This document shows, piece after piece, positions 24,496-32,780 of a DNA stretch of 64,000 nt. Under the pieces are notes generated by a model. The model worked only from the letters and a program-made list of their open reading frames with translations, did no database searches and was not told where the DNA came from. A program made the translations under genes and the position numbers. The stretch lies in NCBI GenBank assembly GCA_964423615.1, contig CAYRFQ010000023.1:37755-101754 (forward strand), in the 5' to 3' direction. Origin of the DNA: CAYRFQ01 sp964423615 (lineage in GTDB: Bacteria > Planctomycetota > Planctomycetia > Gemmatales > Gemmataceae). Positions within the stretch are counted from its first letter, which is position 1. The number at the start of each line of letters is the position of its first letter.

Positions 24496-27342
24496 ATGAC
24501 ACGATACCTCGTTGGGATCGACCTGGGTACGACGAACTCGGCCCTTTCCTACATCGATTTAGAACAAGCCAAATCGGGTAAGCCCAAGATATACGAATTC
24601 CCCGTGTCGCAGCTTATCGCCCCTGGTGAGATGCACGACCGGGCCTTGTTGCCATCGTTTTGTTATATTCCGGGCGAGCACGATTTACCCGCCGGTTCGG
24701 CGGCGTTGTCGTGGAACAAGGACATGGATTACGTCGTCGGTGAATTCGGACGCAATCACGGTTCGAAGATCCCCGGACGACTGGTGGCCTCGGCGAAGTC
24801 GTGGTTGTGTCACAGTGGCGTCGACCGCGAATCCGAGTTGCTGCCTTGGAGTGCTCCGCCCGAAGTCGAACGAATTTCGCCCGTAACGGCGTCATCCCGA
24901 TACCTCGAACACCTCGTAGCGAGTTGGAACAACACCAAGGGGGCCAAGTCCGAAAAGCACCGCCTCGAAAAGCAATTGGTCGTGTTGACCGTTCCGGCGT
25001 CGTTCGACGACGTGGCCCGTAACCTCACCCTCGAAGCGGCGAAAAAGGCGGGGCTCGATAACGTTACACTCCTCGAAGAACCGCAGGCAGCATTTTACTG
25101 CTGGCTAGCGACTCACTCGGCGAAGGAAGCTACGAAGCTCAAGCCAGGCCAATTTTGTCTCGTCGTTGACGTCGGCGGTGGTACGACGGACTTCAGCTTG
25201 ATCCGCTCGGGAGAACACGAAGGTGAGTTGACGTTCATTCGTGAGGCCGTCGGCGACCACTTGTTGCTTGGCGGCGACAACATGGACTTGACGCTGGCCA
25301 AATCGGTCGAACAGAAATTGCCCCAGGCGGGGAAACTCGACGCCGTGCAATACGGCATGTTGACCCAAGCGTGTCGGCAAGCGAAGGAGAGTCTGCTCGC
25401 TCCGAATCCTCCCGAAAGCCATCGCGTCACGGTCATCGGTCGTGGTCGGAAGGTTATCGGTGGTTCGCTCAACACCGACTTGACGCCCGAAGAAGTCCGG
25501 GCCGTCATGCTCGACGGATTCTTTCCTTTTGTGGATCGTGATTCCGAACCCCATCGCGGCGCAAGGGTTGGTCTCCACGAAATGGGTCTGCCTTACGTCA
25601 GCGACCCGGCTGTTACGCGGCAACTCTCGGGCTTTTTGAAAAGCCACAAGACGCCGGGCGCGAACGAAAGCGTTATTCCCAACGCGATTCTCTTCAACGG
25701 AGGTGTTTTCCAGCCCGCCATCTTGCGAGAGCGTGTCGTCGATGTCCTCAAAAAATGGTATGCGACGCCCGCGAACCCGTGGGAACCTCTGGTACTCACA
25801 AACCCGTCGCTCGATCTCGCCGTATCGATGGGTGCGGCGCATTTCGCGTGGCTCAAACACACCGGCGGCAAACGAATCGGCGGCGGCATCCCGCGTTCGT
25901 ACTACATCGCCATCGAATCGAATGGCGAATCCAACGGAGAGGACGCGAAAAAGACCGTTCTTTGCGTTGTCCCGCAGCACTTGGAGGAAGGACAAGACAT
26001 CGACCTTCCCAAACCGGAACTCGAATTGGCTCTTGGTCAACCGGTGGCATTTCCGCTTTTCACATCGACGGTTCGGAGCGACGACAAGGCTGGAGATGTC
26101 CTGAACGTGACTCCCGACCAACTCTGGCAGTTACCTCCGCTGCACACGATCTTGAGGGGTGGTAAACGAAGCGGCACCAAACGAGTTCCCGTCACCTTGG
26201 CCGCACGATCGACGGAAATCGGAACGGTCGAGCTTTATTGCGTGGCCAAAGAAGGCGACAACCGCTGGCGTTTGGAGTTCAACGTTCGCGAGATCGTCAA
26301 GGAAGTCCAGACCGGCCAACCCAAGAAGCTCGAGGAGTCGCAAGAACAAGGACTCGTCGACGTTTGGTCCGAAGTCCAGGTCCAAGCTGCTGCGGAACAA
26401 ATCAAGGGGTGCTTCGCCGGTACTGACGACGCTCCCAAGCCGAAGGAGTTAATGAAAGCCCTCGAACAATCCCTCGACGCCAAGAAACAGAAATGGCCAA
26501 CGGGTCTGTGTCGCCGCTTGTGGGACTTTCTCGCGGAAGTGGCCGATCAGCGTAACAAGTCGGTCCAACTCATGAATCGTTGGTACAACTTGGTTGGCTT
26601 TTGTTTGCGTCCGGGGTTCGGCGATTCGCTCGACAAGTTCCGTGTCGAGCAGCTTTGGAAGTTGCTCCACGCACCGCCCGGCAAAGGCGCGAACAAAGGT
26701 CTGCAACAACCGGTCGGCGGCGGACAATACTGGATCATGTGGCGACGTGTTTCGGGGGGCTTGAACGGATCGCTCCAGAAGACGCTGTTCAACCGATTGC
26801 GTCCGAGCTTGATTTCGAGCAAGGGCAAGAAGACTCCAAAGCCACCCCCCGAGGAACTCGCCGAAATGTGGCGACTGGCCTCGGCACTCGAACGACTCGA
26901 CGCGAAGACCAAGGAGCAACTCGGGCAGAACTTGCTCAAACTCGTTAGTCGTCCTCCGGTCCCACAATATGTGTTTCCTTGTTTGACGCGCCTCGGGGCG
27001 AGGATACTTCCCTATGGGCCGCTCAACACAGTCCTGCACCCCAACATCGCCGAAAGCTGGATCGACGAACTCGCCGGTTTCGAACCAACTCACGACGGCG
27101 AAAAGAGTTCGTGGGGATTCTGCTTGGTGCAACTTGCTCGTATGACTGGTCAACGAGCTCTGGATGTCGACGACAGTCACCGGAGGACTGTGTTGCACGT
27201 CTTGCAATCACTCGACGCCCCACCGCGTTGGTCCCAGATGGTCGAAGAAGTCACCGAACTCGGACGGGAAGAACAAGGACAGATGCTTGGCGATGAATTG
27301 CCGATTGGGTTGCGATTGGTGGCGGATGAAGGGGAGGAGTGA
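24496..27342 (+). CDS. Hsp70 family protein with long C-terminal extension, DUF3731-type (948 aa)
   Basis: From ATG 24496 the N-terminus has the actin-like phosphate-1 loop 'YLVGIDLGTTNSAL', followed by phosphate-2 'VVDVGGGTTDFSL' near residue 225 and the adenosine loop 'NAILFNGGVFQPAIL' near residue 395. 'LLEEPQAAFYCWL' is the usual Hsp70 helix. Residues beyond about 520 are not a DnaK substrate-binding domain; instead a beta part and a helical C-terminal third ('WPTGLCRRLWDFLAEVA', 'NRWYNLVGFCLRPGFG') correspond to the DUF3731 type. Such proteins are ATP-dependent chaperone relatives, often in pairs; here the gene stands alone with no partner Hsp70 or DUF2760 gene. The upstream start at 24457 adds 13 unrelated residues. 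Confidence 0.8.
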   Translation: MTRYLVGIDLGTTNSALSYIDLEQAKSGKPKIYEFPVSQLIAPGEMHDRALLPSFCYIPGEHDLPAGSAALSWNKDMDYVVGEFGRNHGSKIPGRLVASAKSWLCHSGVDRESELLPWSAPPEVERISPVTASSRYLEHLVASWNNTKGAKSEKHRLEKQLVVLTVPASFDDVARNLTLEAAKKAGLDNVTLLEEPQAAFYCWLATHSAKEATKLKPGQFCLVVDVGGGTTDFSLIRSGEHEGELTFIREAVGDHLLLGGDNMDLTLAKSVEQKLPQAGKLDAVQYGMLTQACRQAKESLLAPNPPESHRVTVIGRGRKVIGGSLNTDLTPEEVRAVMLDGFFPFVDRDSEPHRGARVGLHEMGLPYVSDPAVTRQLSGFLKSHKTPGANESVIPNAILFNGGVFQPAILRERVVDVLKKWYATPANPWEPLVLTNPSLDLAVSMGAAHFAWLKHTGGKRIGGGIPRSYYIAIESNGESNGEDAKKTVLCVVPQHLEEGQDIDLPKPELELALGQPVAFPLFTSTVRSDDKAGDVLNVTPDQLWQLPPLHTILRGGKRSGTKRVPVTLAARSTEIGTVELYCVAKEGDNRWRLEFNVREIVKEVQTGQPKKLEESQEQGLVDVWSEVQVQAAAEQIKGCFAGTDDAPKPKELMKALEQSLDAKKQKWPTGLCRRLWDFLAEVADQRNKSVQLMNRWYNLVGFCLRPGFGDSLDKFRVEQLWKLLHAPPGKGANKGLQQPVGGGQYWIMWRRVSGGLNGSLQKTLFNRLRPSLISSKGKKTPKPPPEELAEMWRLASALERLDAKTKEQLGQNLLKLVSRPPVPQYVFPCLTRLGARILPYGPLNTVLHPNIAESWIDELAGFEPTHDGEKSSWGFCLVQLARMTGQRALDVDDSHRRTVLHVLQSLDAPPRWSQMVEEVTELGREEQGQMLGDELPIGLRLVADEGEE

Positions 27343-27469
27343 GACGGTGGGTCATGCCGGATTGAAAAGCAACATGCCTGGGAACAACCGTTTGCCGTAG
27401 AAAAACTACGCCACGCGGGTATAATCAATTTGCGTTCGCAGGACCGAAGTAGACTGCAACTGAATCCCC

Positions 27470-27572
27470 TAGAGCGGTTCACGCTTGGTTTGGGCACAGT
27501 TCAAACCGCCTACGCCGAGGAATTCGCTTCCAAACTGGAGTGTTGTACCCAACCCAAGCGGAAACCGCTCTA
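27470..27572. mobile_element. 103-bp palindromic element, possible MITE, upstream of the RloA/RloB module
   Basis: Ends 27470-27497 and 27545-27572 are inverted repeats of 28 bp with about five mismatches, each beginning TAGAGCGGTT at the outer edge. The interior is short and non-coding. Short non-autonomous transposon derivatives have this shape, but no target-site duplication is certain. It lies in the 299-bp gap before the RloA-like gene. Confidence 0.5.
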
Positions 27573-27641
27573 TACGGCCAACAATCTCGGCCTACTTCGT
27601 AATATTATTTGCACAAACACTGAGAAACGGAAAACGGAACG

Positions 27642-28976
27642 GTGATCCTAGAACTTACGATTGAGAATTTCAAATCGTTTCGTGAATGCGAAGGCGTGCG
27701 TTTTACTGCGGGAACAAGTTCTAAACTCCCTGGAAATTTGCTGCGGGTTCCAAACCGCGAGCGGTTTGTTAAGTCGATGGCGCTCTACGGTCCAAACGCA
27801 TCCGGCAAAACGACCATCTTGGATGGGCTATATGCCCTTGGGTCGTTTGTTCTTTTTAGTGCTCAGGATCAAAAGCCAACGTCTAGAATTCGGTATTTTC
27901 AGCCATTTGAACTCGATCTTGCGTCTGCGAGCCAACCAACCAGAATAACGGTAACGCTCGACTTGGAAGGTGATCGTTTCACTCTTGATGTTTCTGCAAC
28001 CTCCAAGCGAGTGTGGAACGAGATTTTGACGCTACAACGCACGACGAAACAGCCAAGCCGAAAGGCCAGAGTTGATACTCTCATCGAACGAACTTGGGTT
28101 CCAAAGGCAGAGTCTTACCGGACAACACTCCACGAAGACATTGGGACGGAACTGACGCGTAAGGCAGTCCTCGAGCAGACAACGCACAATCGCTTGATGG
28201 TCGGTAAGCTTGCATCCATGAACAACGATGTGGCTCGGCGCTTGATCGAGTGGTTTGATGAGGACGTCGATTTTTACGACATGCACCGGAATCCTCGGTC
28301 GGAAGATACCATGTTAGCAGAAACTGCCAGACTCTTGAAGGAAAATGAGGATTTCGCTGCCGTAGTCGCAAGGTTCATGAAGGACGCGGACATTGGGGTC
28401 CAAGAGTTACGGATTGATGACGAAAAGACCGTTGAAGCTGTTCTTCTCGAGGATGACAAATCGGTGGAATGGAAGGAGAAGACAAGACCAAGTCTTTTGT
28501 TCCGCCACACCACCAAAGACGGTTCCGAGGTCTTCTTCCACCGACAGCGAGAATCTTCAGGAACACTCCGATTTGTAGCGTTGCTTGCTGCGATTCTGAA
28601 ACCCGGCCCGCGCCGACGGCTAGTCTGTATTGATGAAATCAGCGCGAGTATGCATCCCGATTTAGTTCGTCGGTTGGTCCGTATTGTGCACAGCAGGCGT
28701 CATAACAAGCTGGGAAATCAAGTGTTGTTTACAACGCACGATACCCACCTGATGAATCCGAGTGAACTCTTACGACGCGATCAAGTGACAATTTGTAGTA
28801 AGGACCGTTTCGGTCGGAGCAGGACAAAGCGCCTCGACGAGTTTCAGGATACTGCCCGGTCTGATGCCAATTTGCAAAAGCAGTACCTCCAAGGACGATT
28901 CGGCGGCATCCCCCAATTTGGCCCCACGCTCGAAGACGTCCCGATAGACGACGATCCGCTGGAGGTCGGGTCTTGA
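27642..28976 (+). CDS. rloA: RloA-like AAA/ABC-type ATPase of a two-gene defence-type module (444 aa)
   Basis: The GTG start at 27642 gives 'MILELTIENFKSFRE', the standard opening of SMC/OLD-like ATPases. Walker A is 'GPNASGKT' (50-57). The C-terminal half has the ABC-like signature region 'ESSGTLRFVALLAAIL', Walker B 'RRLVCIDEISASMHPDL' and switch histidine 'FTTHDTHLM'. All ATPase residues look intact. The TGA overlaps the TTG start of the next gene, so the two proteins are translationally coupled. Family knowledge: RloA/RloB pairs are found near restriction systems and are related in architecture to other ATPase-TOPRIM anti-phage systems such as PARIS. The symbol is by similarity; phage defence is inference here. 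Confidence 0.75.
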   Translation: MILELTIENFKSFRECEGVRFTAGTSSKLPGNLLRVPNRERFVKSMALYGPNASGKTTILDGLYALGSFVLFSAQDQKPTSRIRYFQPFELDLASASQPTRITVTLDLEGDRFTLDVSATSKRVWNEILTLQRTTKQPSRKARVDTLIERTWVPKAESYRTTLHEDIGTELTRKAVLEQTTHNRLMVGKLASMNNDVARRLIEWFDEDVDFYDMHRNPRSEDTMLAETARLLKENEDFAAVVARFMKDADIGVQELRIDDEKTVEAVLLEDDKSVEWKEKTRPSLLFRHTTKDGSEVFFHRQRESSGTLRFVALLAAILKPGPRRRLVCIDEISASMHPDLVRRLVRIVHSRRHNKLGNQVLFTTHDTHLMNPSELLRRDQVTICSKDRFGRSRTKRLDEFQDTARSDANLQKQYLQGRFGGIPQFGPTLEDVPIDDDPLEVGS

Positions 28977-29719
28977 AGAAATTCGCACTCAAACGCCGTG
29001 TTTTGATTGTGGGGGAAGGGCTCGAGACCGAATACAACTATTTCGTCGGTTTTCGCAAGGCGTTTGAGGAAGAACTCGAAGCCACAGCAACCTCGGTGAG
29101 TGTTGCCCGAGGCAAAGGAGGAAATGCGAGTAACATCGTCGAGTCAGCAATCAAAGAACAGAAGAAGTTCAAGCCAGACCCTAAATGCGGTGACCGTGTG
29201 TTTCTTTTGTTGGACACGGAAGGAGAAGGACGGAAGCCAGAATTACCTGCCGCCGAGAAACTCGCGAAGAGAAAGGGGATTGAGGTTGTCTACTCTTGCC
29301 CAGCTTTCGAGTACTGGTTGCTGTGTCATTTTCCAAAGGCTTCTCGAAGATACTTCAAAGATTGCGACGCGGTAATTGCCGAACTTGAGAAGAAATGGAA
29401 AAAAGTCTGCAAAAATGAATATGACAAAGCGGACCCAGACATCTTCGATCGACTGGCCGACCAGCTACCGACAGCGCGGACCCAAGCGTTGGATATCGAC
29501 CTTCACCATATGAAGACAGTCGACACGGCAATTCGCACAAATCCCTCGACCCAAGTTTACGAACTGATTGGTAACTTGATTGGCGTTCAAACCAGCGACA
29601 AATGCCCGATTCAAGGCACCTGGCAACTTATTGACAATGCAGAGGTCACGGCTCAGCTTGAAAAAGGCGATCAGATACCAGAGCACGAGGAAGACAACGC
29701 CCACTGGAAACTGCAGTGA
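28973..29719 (+). CDS. rloB: RloB-like nuclease-fold partner protein (248 aa)
   Basis: A TTG start at 28973 overlaps the RloA stop by 4 bp. RloB family landmarks are present: 'RRVLIVGEGLETEYNYFVGF' at the N-terminus (catalytic Glu region), 'RVFLLLDTEGEG' (acidic DxE-type motif), and 'SCPAFEYWLLCHF' (family-defining FExWLL motif). The fold is considered TOPRIM-like, suggesting nucleic-acid cleavage controlled by the ATPase. The C-terminus ('DNAEVTAQLEKGDQIPEHEE') is polar. The gene ends 8 bp before the broken edge of a truncated neighbouring gene, which suggests that this marks the end of a transferred segment. Confidence 0.75.
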   Translation: MKKFALKRRVLIVGEGLETEYNYFVGFRKAFEEELEATATSVSVARGKGGNASNIVESAIKEQKKFKPDPKCGDRVFLLLDTEGEGRKPELPAAEKLAKRKGIEVVYSCPAFEYWLLCHFPKASRRYFKDCDAVIAELEKKWKKVCKNEYDKADPDIFDRLADQLPTARTQALDIDLHHMKTVDTAIRTNPSTQVYELIGNLIGVQTSDKCPIQGTWQLIDNAEVTAQLEKGDQIPEHEEDNAHWKLQ

Positions 29720-29727
29720 ACAGAACA

Positions 29728-29885
29728 ACTCGTTCGAGTGTTATCTCGATGATGTCCTTGAGTGTGTAGGACAGCCGTAGCAATTCGCATCTGGGGTCGC
29801 CTTGTTCTTCCAGACAGTCAGCAAGGATGAACGCCACGTTCGGATCATAGGGGATGGCGTTGAGAAGCGATTCTAACTGGGACAT
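29728..29885 (-). pseudogene. Truncated copy of a TIGR02996/FGE-sulfatase gene (N-terminus only)
   Basis: The first ~52 codons, 'MSQLESLLNAIPYDPNVAFI' onward to 'EITLERV', align residue by residue with the start of the intact gene at 30324-31253 ('MSQFDSLLNAIPDNPKTAFI' ... 'EITPERL'). The similarity stops abruptly near 29728; beyond it the frame runs antisense into rloB. A GAGAGG ribosome-binding site is still present. DNA identity with the intact copy is roughly three quarters by eye, so it is an old paralogue cut off, not a recent duplication. Confidence 0.7.
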
Positions 29886-29920
29886 TCATTCCTCTCAGAA
29901 TTGACCGTCCTGTCGGAGTC

Positions 29921-30175
29921 TCACTGTCCATTGCCTGGTGGGACATGTGGGCCAGCTTTTGGCTCGATCCGGGTGATGTGCAAGAGATCGACCTTGGCAC
30001 TCAACTCGAACAACACTTGGTCTGGCGAACTCGTCATTCCGACGATGGCTGTGCGTTGTCCTACCATCAACCGATCAGGATGACGGACTTCGTAGCTACC
30101 TCCGTCACTCAGAATGATTCGGAACGGCTCAAAGGGTTGTTGCTTGAGGGTTTTTCGCAGTTCGTCTGGGGACAT
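29921..30175 (-). CDS. Conserved hypothetical protein, planctomycete type (84 aa)
   Basis: The start at 30175 gives 'MSPDELRKTLKQQPFEPFRI', then 'ILSDGGSYEVRHPDRLMVG'. Short proteins with this order ('QPF.PF.I...DG..Y.V.HP') are frequent in planctomycete genomes and have no known function. There is no membrane segment. It lies between a truncated and an intact TIGR02996/FGE gene on the same strand. Confidence 0.6.
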   Translation of the reverse strand: MSPDELRKTLKQQPFEPFRIILSDGGSYEVRHPDRLMVGQRTAIVGMTSSPDQVLFELSAKVDLLHITRIEPKAGPHVPPGNGQ

Positions 30176-30323
30176 TCGTCTATTCCAAGTCAGATTTCCA
30201 GATGGTGAAGTACAGTCGAGACGAATCATGGGTTTCAGCGTCGATTATACGGAGGGAGTACCCGACCGCAGCTAACCCATCAAGCCCAGACCGACTGGGT
30301 GGACTGGCTACTCGTTGAGGCAG

Positions 30324-31253
30324 TTATTCGGGAGCCAGAACGCAACGAAGACCAAGGTCGTCGTTGGAGAGGTCAGGGTCACACCCCTCGCGGTACCCTG
30401 ACCGGCAAGAGGCTGCGTTGTAGGCCCAGCTGCCGCCTCGATAGATGCGGAAATCGCCTTTTGTAGGTCCCACCGGATCGACACGAGGTTCTTGAGTGTA
30501 GTTCTCATGCCAGGTTTGGCACCATTCCCAGACGTTGCCATGCATCTGATACAATCCCCAACCGTTCGGACGAAATGATCTTACGTGAACTGTTGGTCCT
30601 TTAGACTCTTCCTCGTCAGCTCCATTTTCGGATTCGTCTCCCTCGTAATTCACCTGTTTCGTCGAGATCGTTGTGCCAAACCAAAAAGGCGTTGTTGTTC
30701 CAGCGCGGCAGGCGTATTCCCACTGGGCTTCGCTCGGCAACACCGTTTTGCGACTGGTCCTCTCGCTCAGCTTTTGACAAAACTCCTCGCAATCGAACCA
30801 CGACACCAATTCCACGGGTAGCTCTGGATCTTGAAATTCGCTTGGGTTGTCACCCATGACCTGCTCCCACTGACTTTGCGTCACGGCTGTCCGCTGGAGC
30901 CAGAATCCCTTCGTCAGGGTCACTTCGTGCTGGGTTTCGTTATCGCCTCGTTCGGTTTCGTCTTCCGGACTCCCCATCAAGAACTTTCCCGGTGGTATCC
31001 AAACGAACTCCATCCCAATCTCGTTGGTGTAAGTCGGCACGACCGGCTCAAGTCCTTCGACCAGGATCAACTCACGCAGCCTCTCTTCCTTGGCGAGTCG
31101 TTCGGGCGTGATCTCAAGCACGTCTTTGAGTGTGTACGACAACCTTAGCAACTCACATCGTGGGTCGCCTTGTTCTTCTAAATAGTCGGACAGGATGAAC
31201 GCTGTTTTGGGGTTGTCTGGAATGGCATTCAACAGAGAATCAAACTGTGACAT
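30324..31253 (-). CDS. TIGR02996-domain / FGE-sulfatase-domain protein (309 aa)
   Basis: Residues 1-50 form the TIGR02996 domain ('DSLLNAIPDNPKTAFILSDY', 'LEEQGDPRCELLRLSYTL'), a short N-terminal module expanded in Gemmataceae. Residues about 78-305 are a formylglycine-generating-enzyme/SUMF1-type domain: 'FVWIPPGKFLMGSPEDE', 'VTQSQWEQVMGDNPSEF', 'PVELVSWFDCEEFCQKLSER', 'LPSEAQWEYACRAG', 'YQMHGNVWEWCQTW', 'RIYRGGSWAY'. The paired cysteines of true FGE active sites could not be confirmed, so a general SUMF1-fold role is safer. No signal peptide. A truncated relative lies at 29728-29885. Confidence 0.85.
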   Translation of the reverse strand: MSQFDSLLNAIPDNPKTAFILSDYLEEQGDPRCELLRLSYTLKDVLEITPERLAKEERLRELILVEGLEPVVPTYTNEIGMEFVWIPPGKFLMGSPEDETERGDNETQHEVTLTKGFWLQRTAVTQSQWEQVMGDNPSEFQDPELPVELVSWFDCEEFCQKLSERTSRKTVLPSEAQWEYACRAGTTTPFWFGTTISTKQVNYEGDESENGADEEESKGPTVHVRSFRPNGWGLYQMHGNVWEWCQTWHENYTQEPRVDPVGPTKGDFRIYRGGSWAYNAASCRSGYREGCDPDLSNDDLGLRCVLAPE

Positions 31254-31397
31254 CGAGCTGGTCCCGAATGAAATGGCTTAGGAAACGAACTACGCGAAAG
31301 CGTTTGGTGGACATCCACCATCATTCCTTACTAACAATGAATTACGAATGGAAAAACTTGAAAAGACGAATTTCACTTTGTTTGCGACACGCTTGCT

Positions 31398-31664
31398 ATG
31401 GAACTCCTCGAGTCAGAAGTATCTCGGATCATCGAAATGGCCTGGGAAGACCGGACGCCGTTCGAAGCCATCGAGGCTACGTACGGTCTCTCCGAACAAC
31501 AAGTCATCGAGTTAATGCGACGCGAGATGAAGCCCTCTTCGTTCCGCATGTGGCGAAAACGCGTGAATGGTCGCAAGACAAAACACCTGCGTCTTCGCTC
31601 GCCAGATGTCAATCGTGCCTACTGTCCAACCCAGTATAAACCACGCAGTTCCAGACGAAAGTAA
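31398..31664 (+). CDS. TIGR03643 family protein (88 aa)
   Basis: A short protein with the family motif order 'VSRIIEMAWEDRTPFEAIEA', 'GLSEQQVIELMRREMKPSSF', 'RMWRKRVNGRKTKHLRLR'. The helical N-terminus looks like a helix-turn-helix and the C-terminus is strongly basic, so nucleic-acid binding is plausible, but the family has no proven function. It is divergent from the FGE-domain gene, with a 144-bp gap. Confidence 0.8.
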   Translation: MELLESEVSRIIEMAWEDRTPFEAIEATYGLSEQQVIELMRREMKPSSFRMWRKRVNGRKTKHLRLRSPDVNRAYCPTQYKPRSSRRK

Positions 31665-31786
31665 GCCTTTCTTCGCAATGGCACAACAGAAGAACTGTTC
31701 ACCAAGCTCCTTTCTTTTCCCCCAAATTTTCTATCACGGTACAAACGCCCTGTCCGGGTCATTTTCCCGAACTGGTCTTGGCACGA

Positions 31787-31806
31787 ATTAACCATTTGGT
31801 TAATTT
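31787..31806. promoter_or_regulatory. Perfect palindromic operator upstream of the VOC gene
   Basis: AATTAACCATTTGGTTAATT: nine-base arms with a two-base centre. Its position 106 bp before the VOC start and its A/T-rich, ArsR-operator-like form suggest a repressor site. No regulator gene is adjacent, so the cognate protein is unknown. Confidence 0.55.
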
Positions 31807-31830
31807 ACTCTTGTCATCACTTTTCTGAAC

Positions 31831-31880
31831 CGATATACACTAAGGTGAACTGCAGATCAGTTCTGTGGTTTAGTATATCG
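31831..31880. promoter_or_regulatory. Second imperfect dyad in the VOC promoter region
   Basis: CGATATAC..CTAAGG..AACT (31831-31851) and its approximate complement ending GTATATCG (31859-31880) form an imperfect inverted repeat around a 7-nt centre. It is 33 bp upstream of the VOC ATG and could be an operator over the promoter or a leader hairpin. Confidence 0.45.
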
Positions 31881-31912
31881 TTCGACCCAACACAATCCGA
31901 CAGGAGGGACAC

Positions 31913-32701
31913 ATGCCAGTAATGACCAAGTACGAACACGGACAGTTCTCGTGGGTGGATTTGATGGCTCACGACATGACTGCGGCAAAGGAATTCTACA
32001 TGAATTTCTTCGGCTGGGACTGCGTCGAATCGCCAAACCCCGCCGGCTTGCCTTACGGAATGTTCAAACTCAACGGACACGATGTTGGAGGCATCGGCCA
32101 GACGTCTGAGGAGATGAAGGCTGCTGGCGTTCCGCCAATGTGGAACAACTACATCAATGTGGATGATGTCGAAGCGGTCGTCAATAAGGCCGTGGAACTC
32201 GGCGGGGAAGTGATTGTCCCAGTGACGCAGGTGATGGAATCGGGTTCCTTGGCCTTCATCAAGGACCCAACAGGTGGCGTCGTCGGATTTTGGCAACCCA
32301 ACGAACACTGTGGTGCGACACTTGTCAACGACCCGAACACGTTCTGTTGGAACGAATTCAACACGCCAGATATCGAGAAAGCCAAGGACTTCTTTGGTAA
32401 ACTCCTCGGGTGGGAATTCGAGCTGAATTCCAGTGCTCCGAATACCTACTACATCATCAAGGTTGGCGAAAACCAAAACGGCGGATTGCTCCAGATGACC
32501 GAGGAGTGGCAAGGCGTTCCACCACACTGGATGGTCTATTTCACGACATCCGACATCCAAGCGAGCGTGGCTAAGTGGTCAGAACTGGGCGGGCAAGTTT
32601 GTATCCCACCGTTCGACATCCCGATCGGAAAAATTTGCGTCGTGACTGATCCGCAAGGGGCTGCTTTGAGCTTGTTCGAGTTCGCAAAGACTCCGGCCTA
32701 A
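31913..32701 (+). CDS. VOC family protein with two glyoxalase-like domains (262 aa)
   Basis: A strong CAGGAGGG site precedes ATG 31913. Two tandem vicinal-oxygen-chelate modules are visible: residues about 8-130 ('GQFSWVDLMAHDMTAAKEFY', 'VAFIKDPTGG'-like 'LAFIKDPTGGVVGFWQ') and about 140-258 ('FCWNEFNTPDIEKAKDFF', 'ICVVTDPQGAALSLFEF'). This doubled layout is common in glyoxalase/bleomycin-resistance relatives. Metal ligands cannot be assigned with certainty, and the substrate is unknown. The two palindromes upstream suggest that expression is regulated. Confidence 0.85.
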   Translation: MPVMTKYEHGQFSWVDLMAHDMTAAKEFYMNFFGWDCVESPNPAGLPYGMFKLNGHDVGGIGQTSEEMKAAGVPPMWNNYINVDDVEAVVNKAVELGGEVIVPVTQVMESGSLAFIKDPTGGVVGFWQPNEHCGATLVNDPNTFCWNEFNTPDIEKAKDFFGKLLGWEFELNSSAPNTYYIIKVGENQNGGLLQMTEEWQGVPPHWMVYFTTSDIQASVAKWSELGGQVCIPPFDIPIGKICVVTDPQGAALSLFEFAKTPA

Positions 32702-32780
32702 TTTTCCAGGAAGTTTCAAACTTGGGCGCTCCAACGCTGGACGCCCAAGCTGACTTACTGAGCTGACTCTGTCGCTAGGA

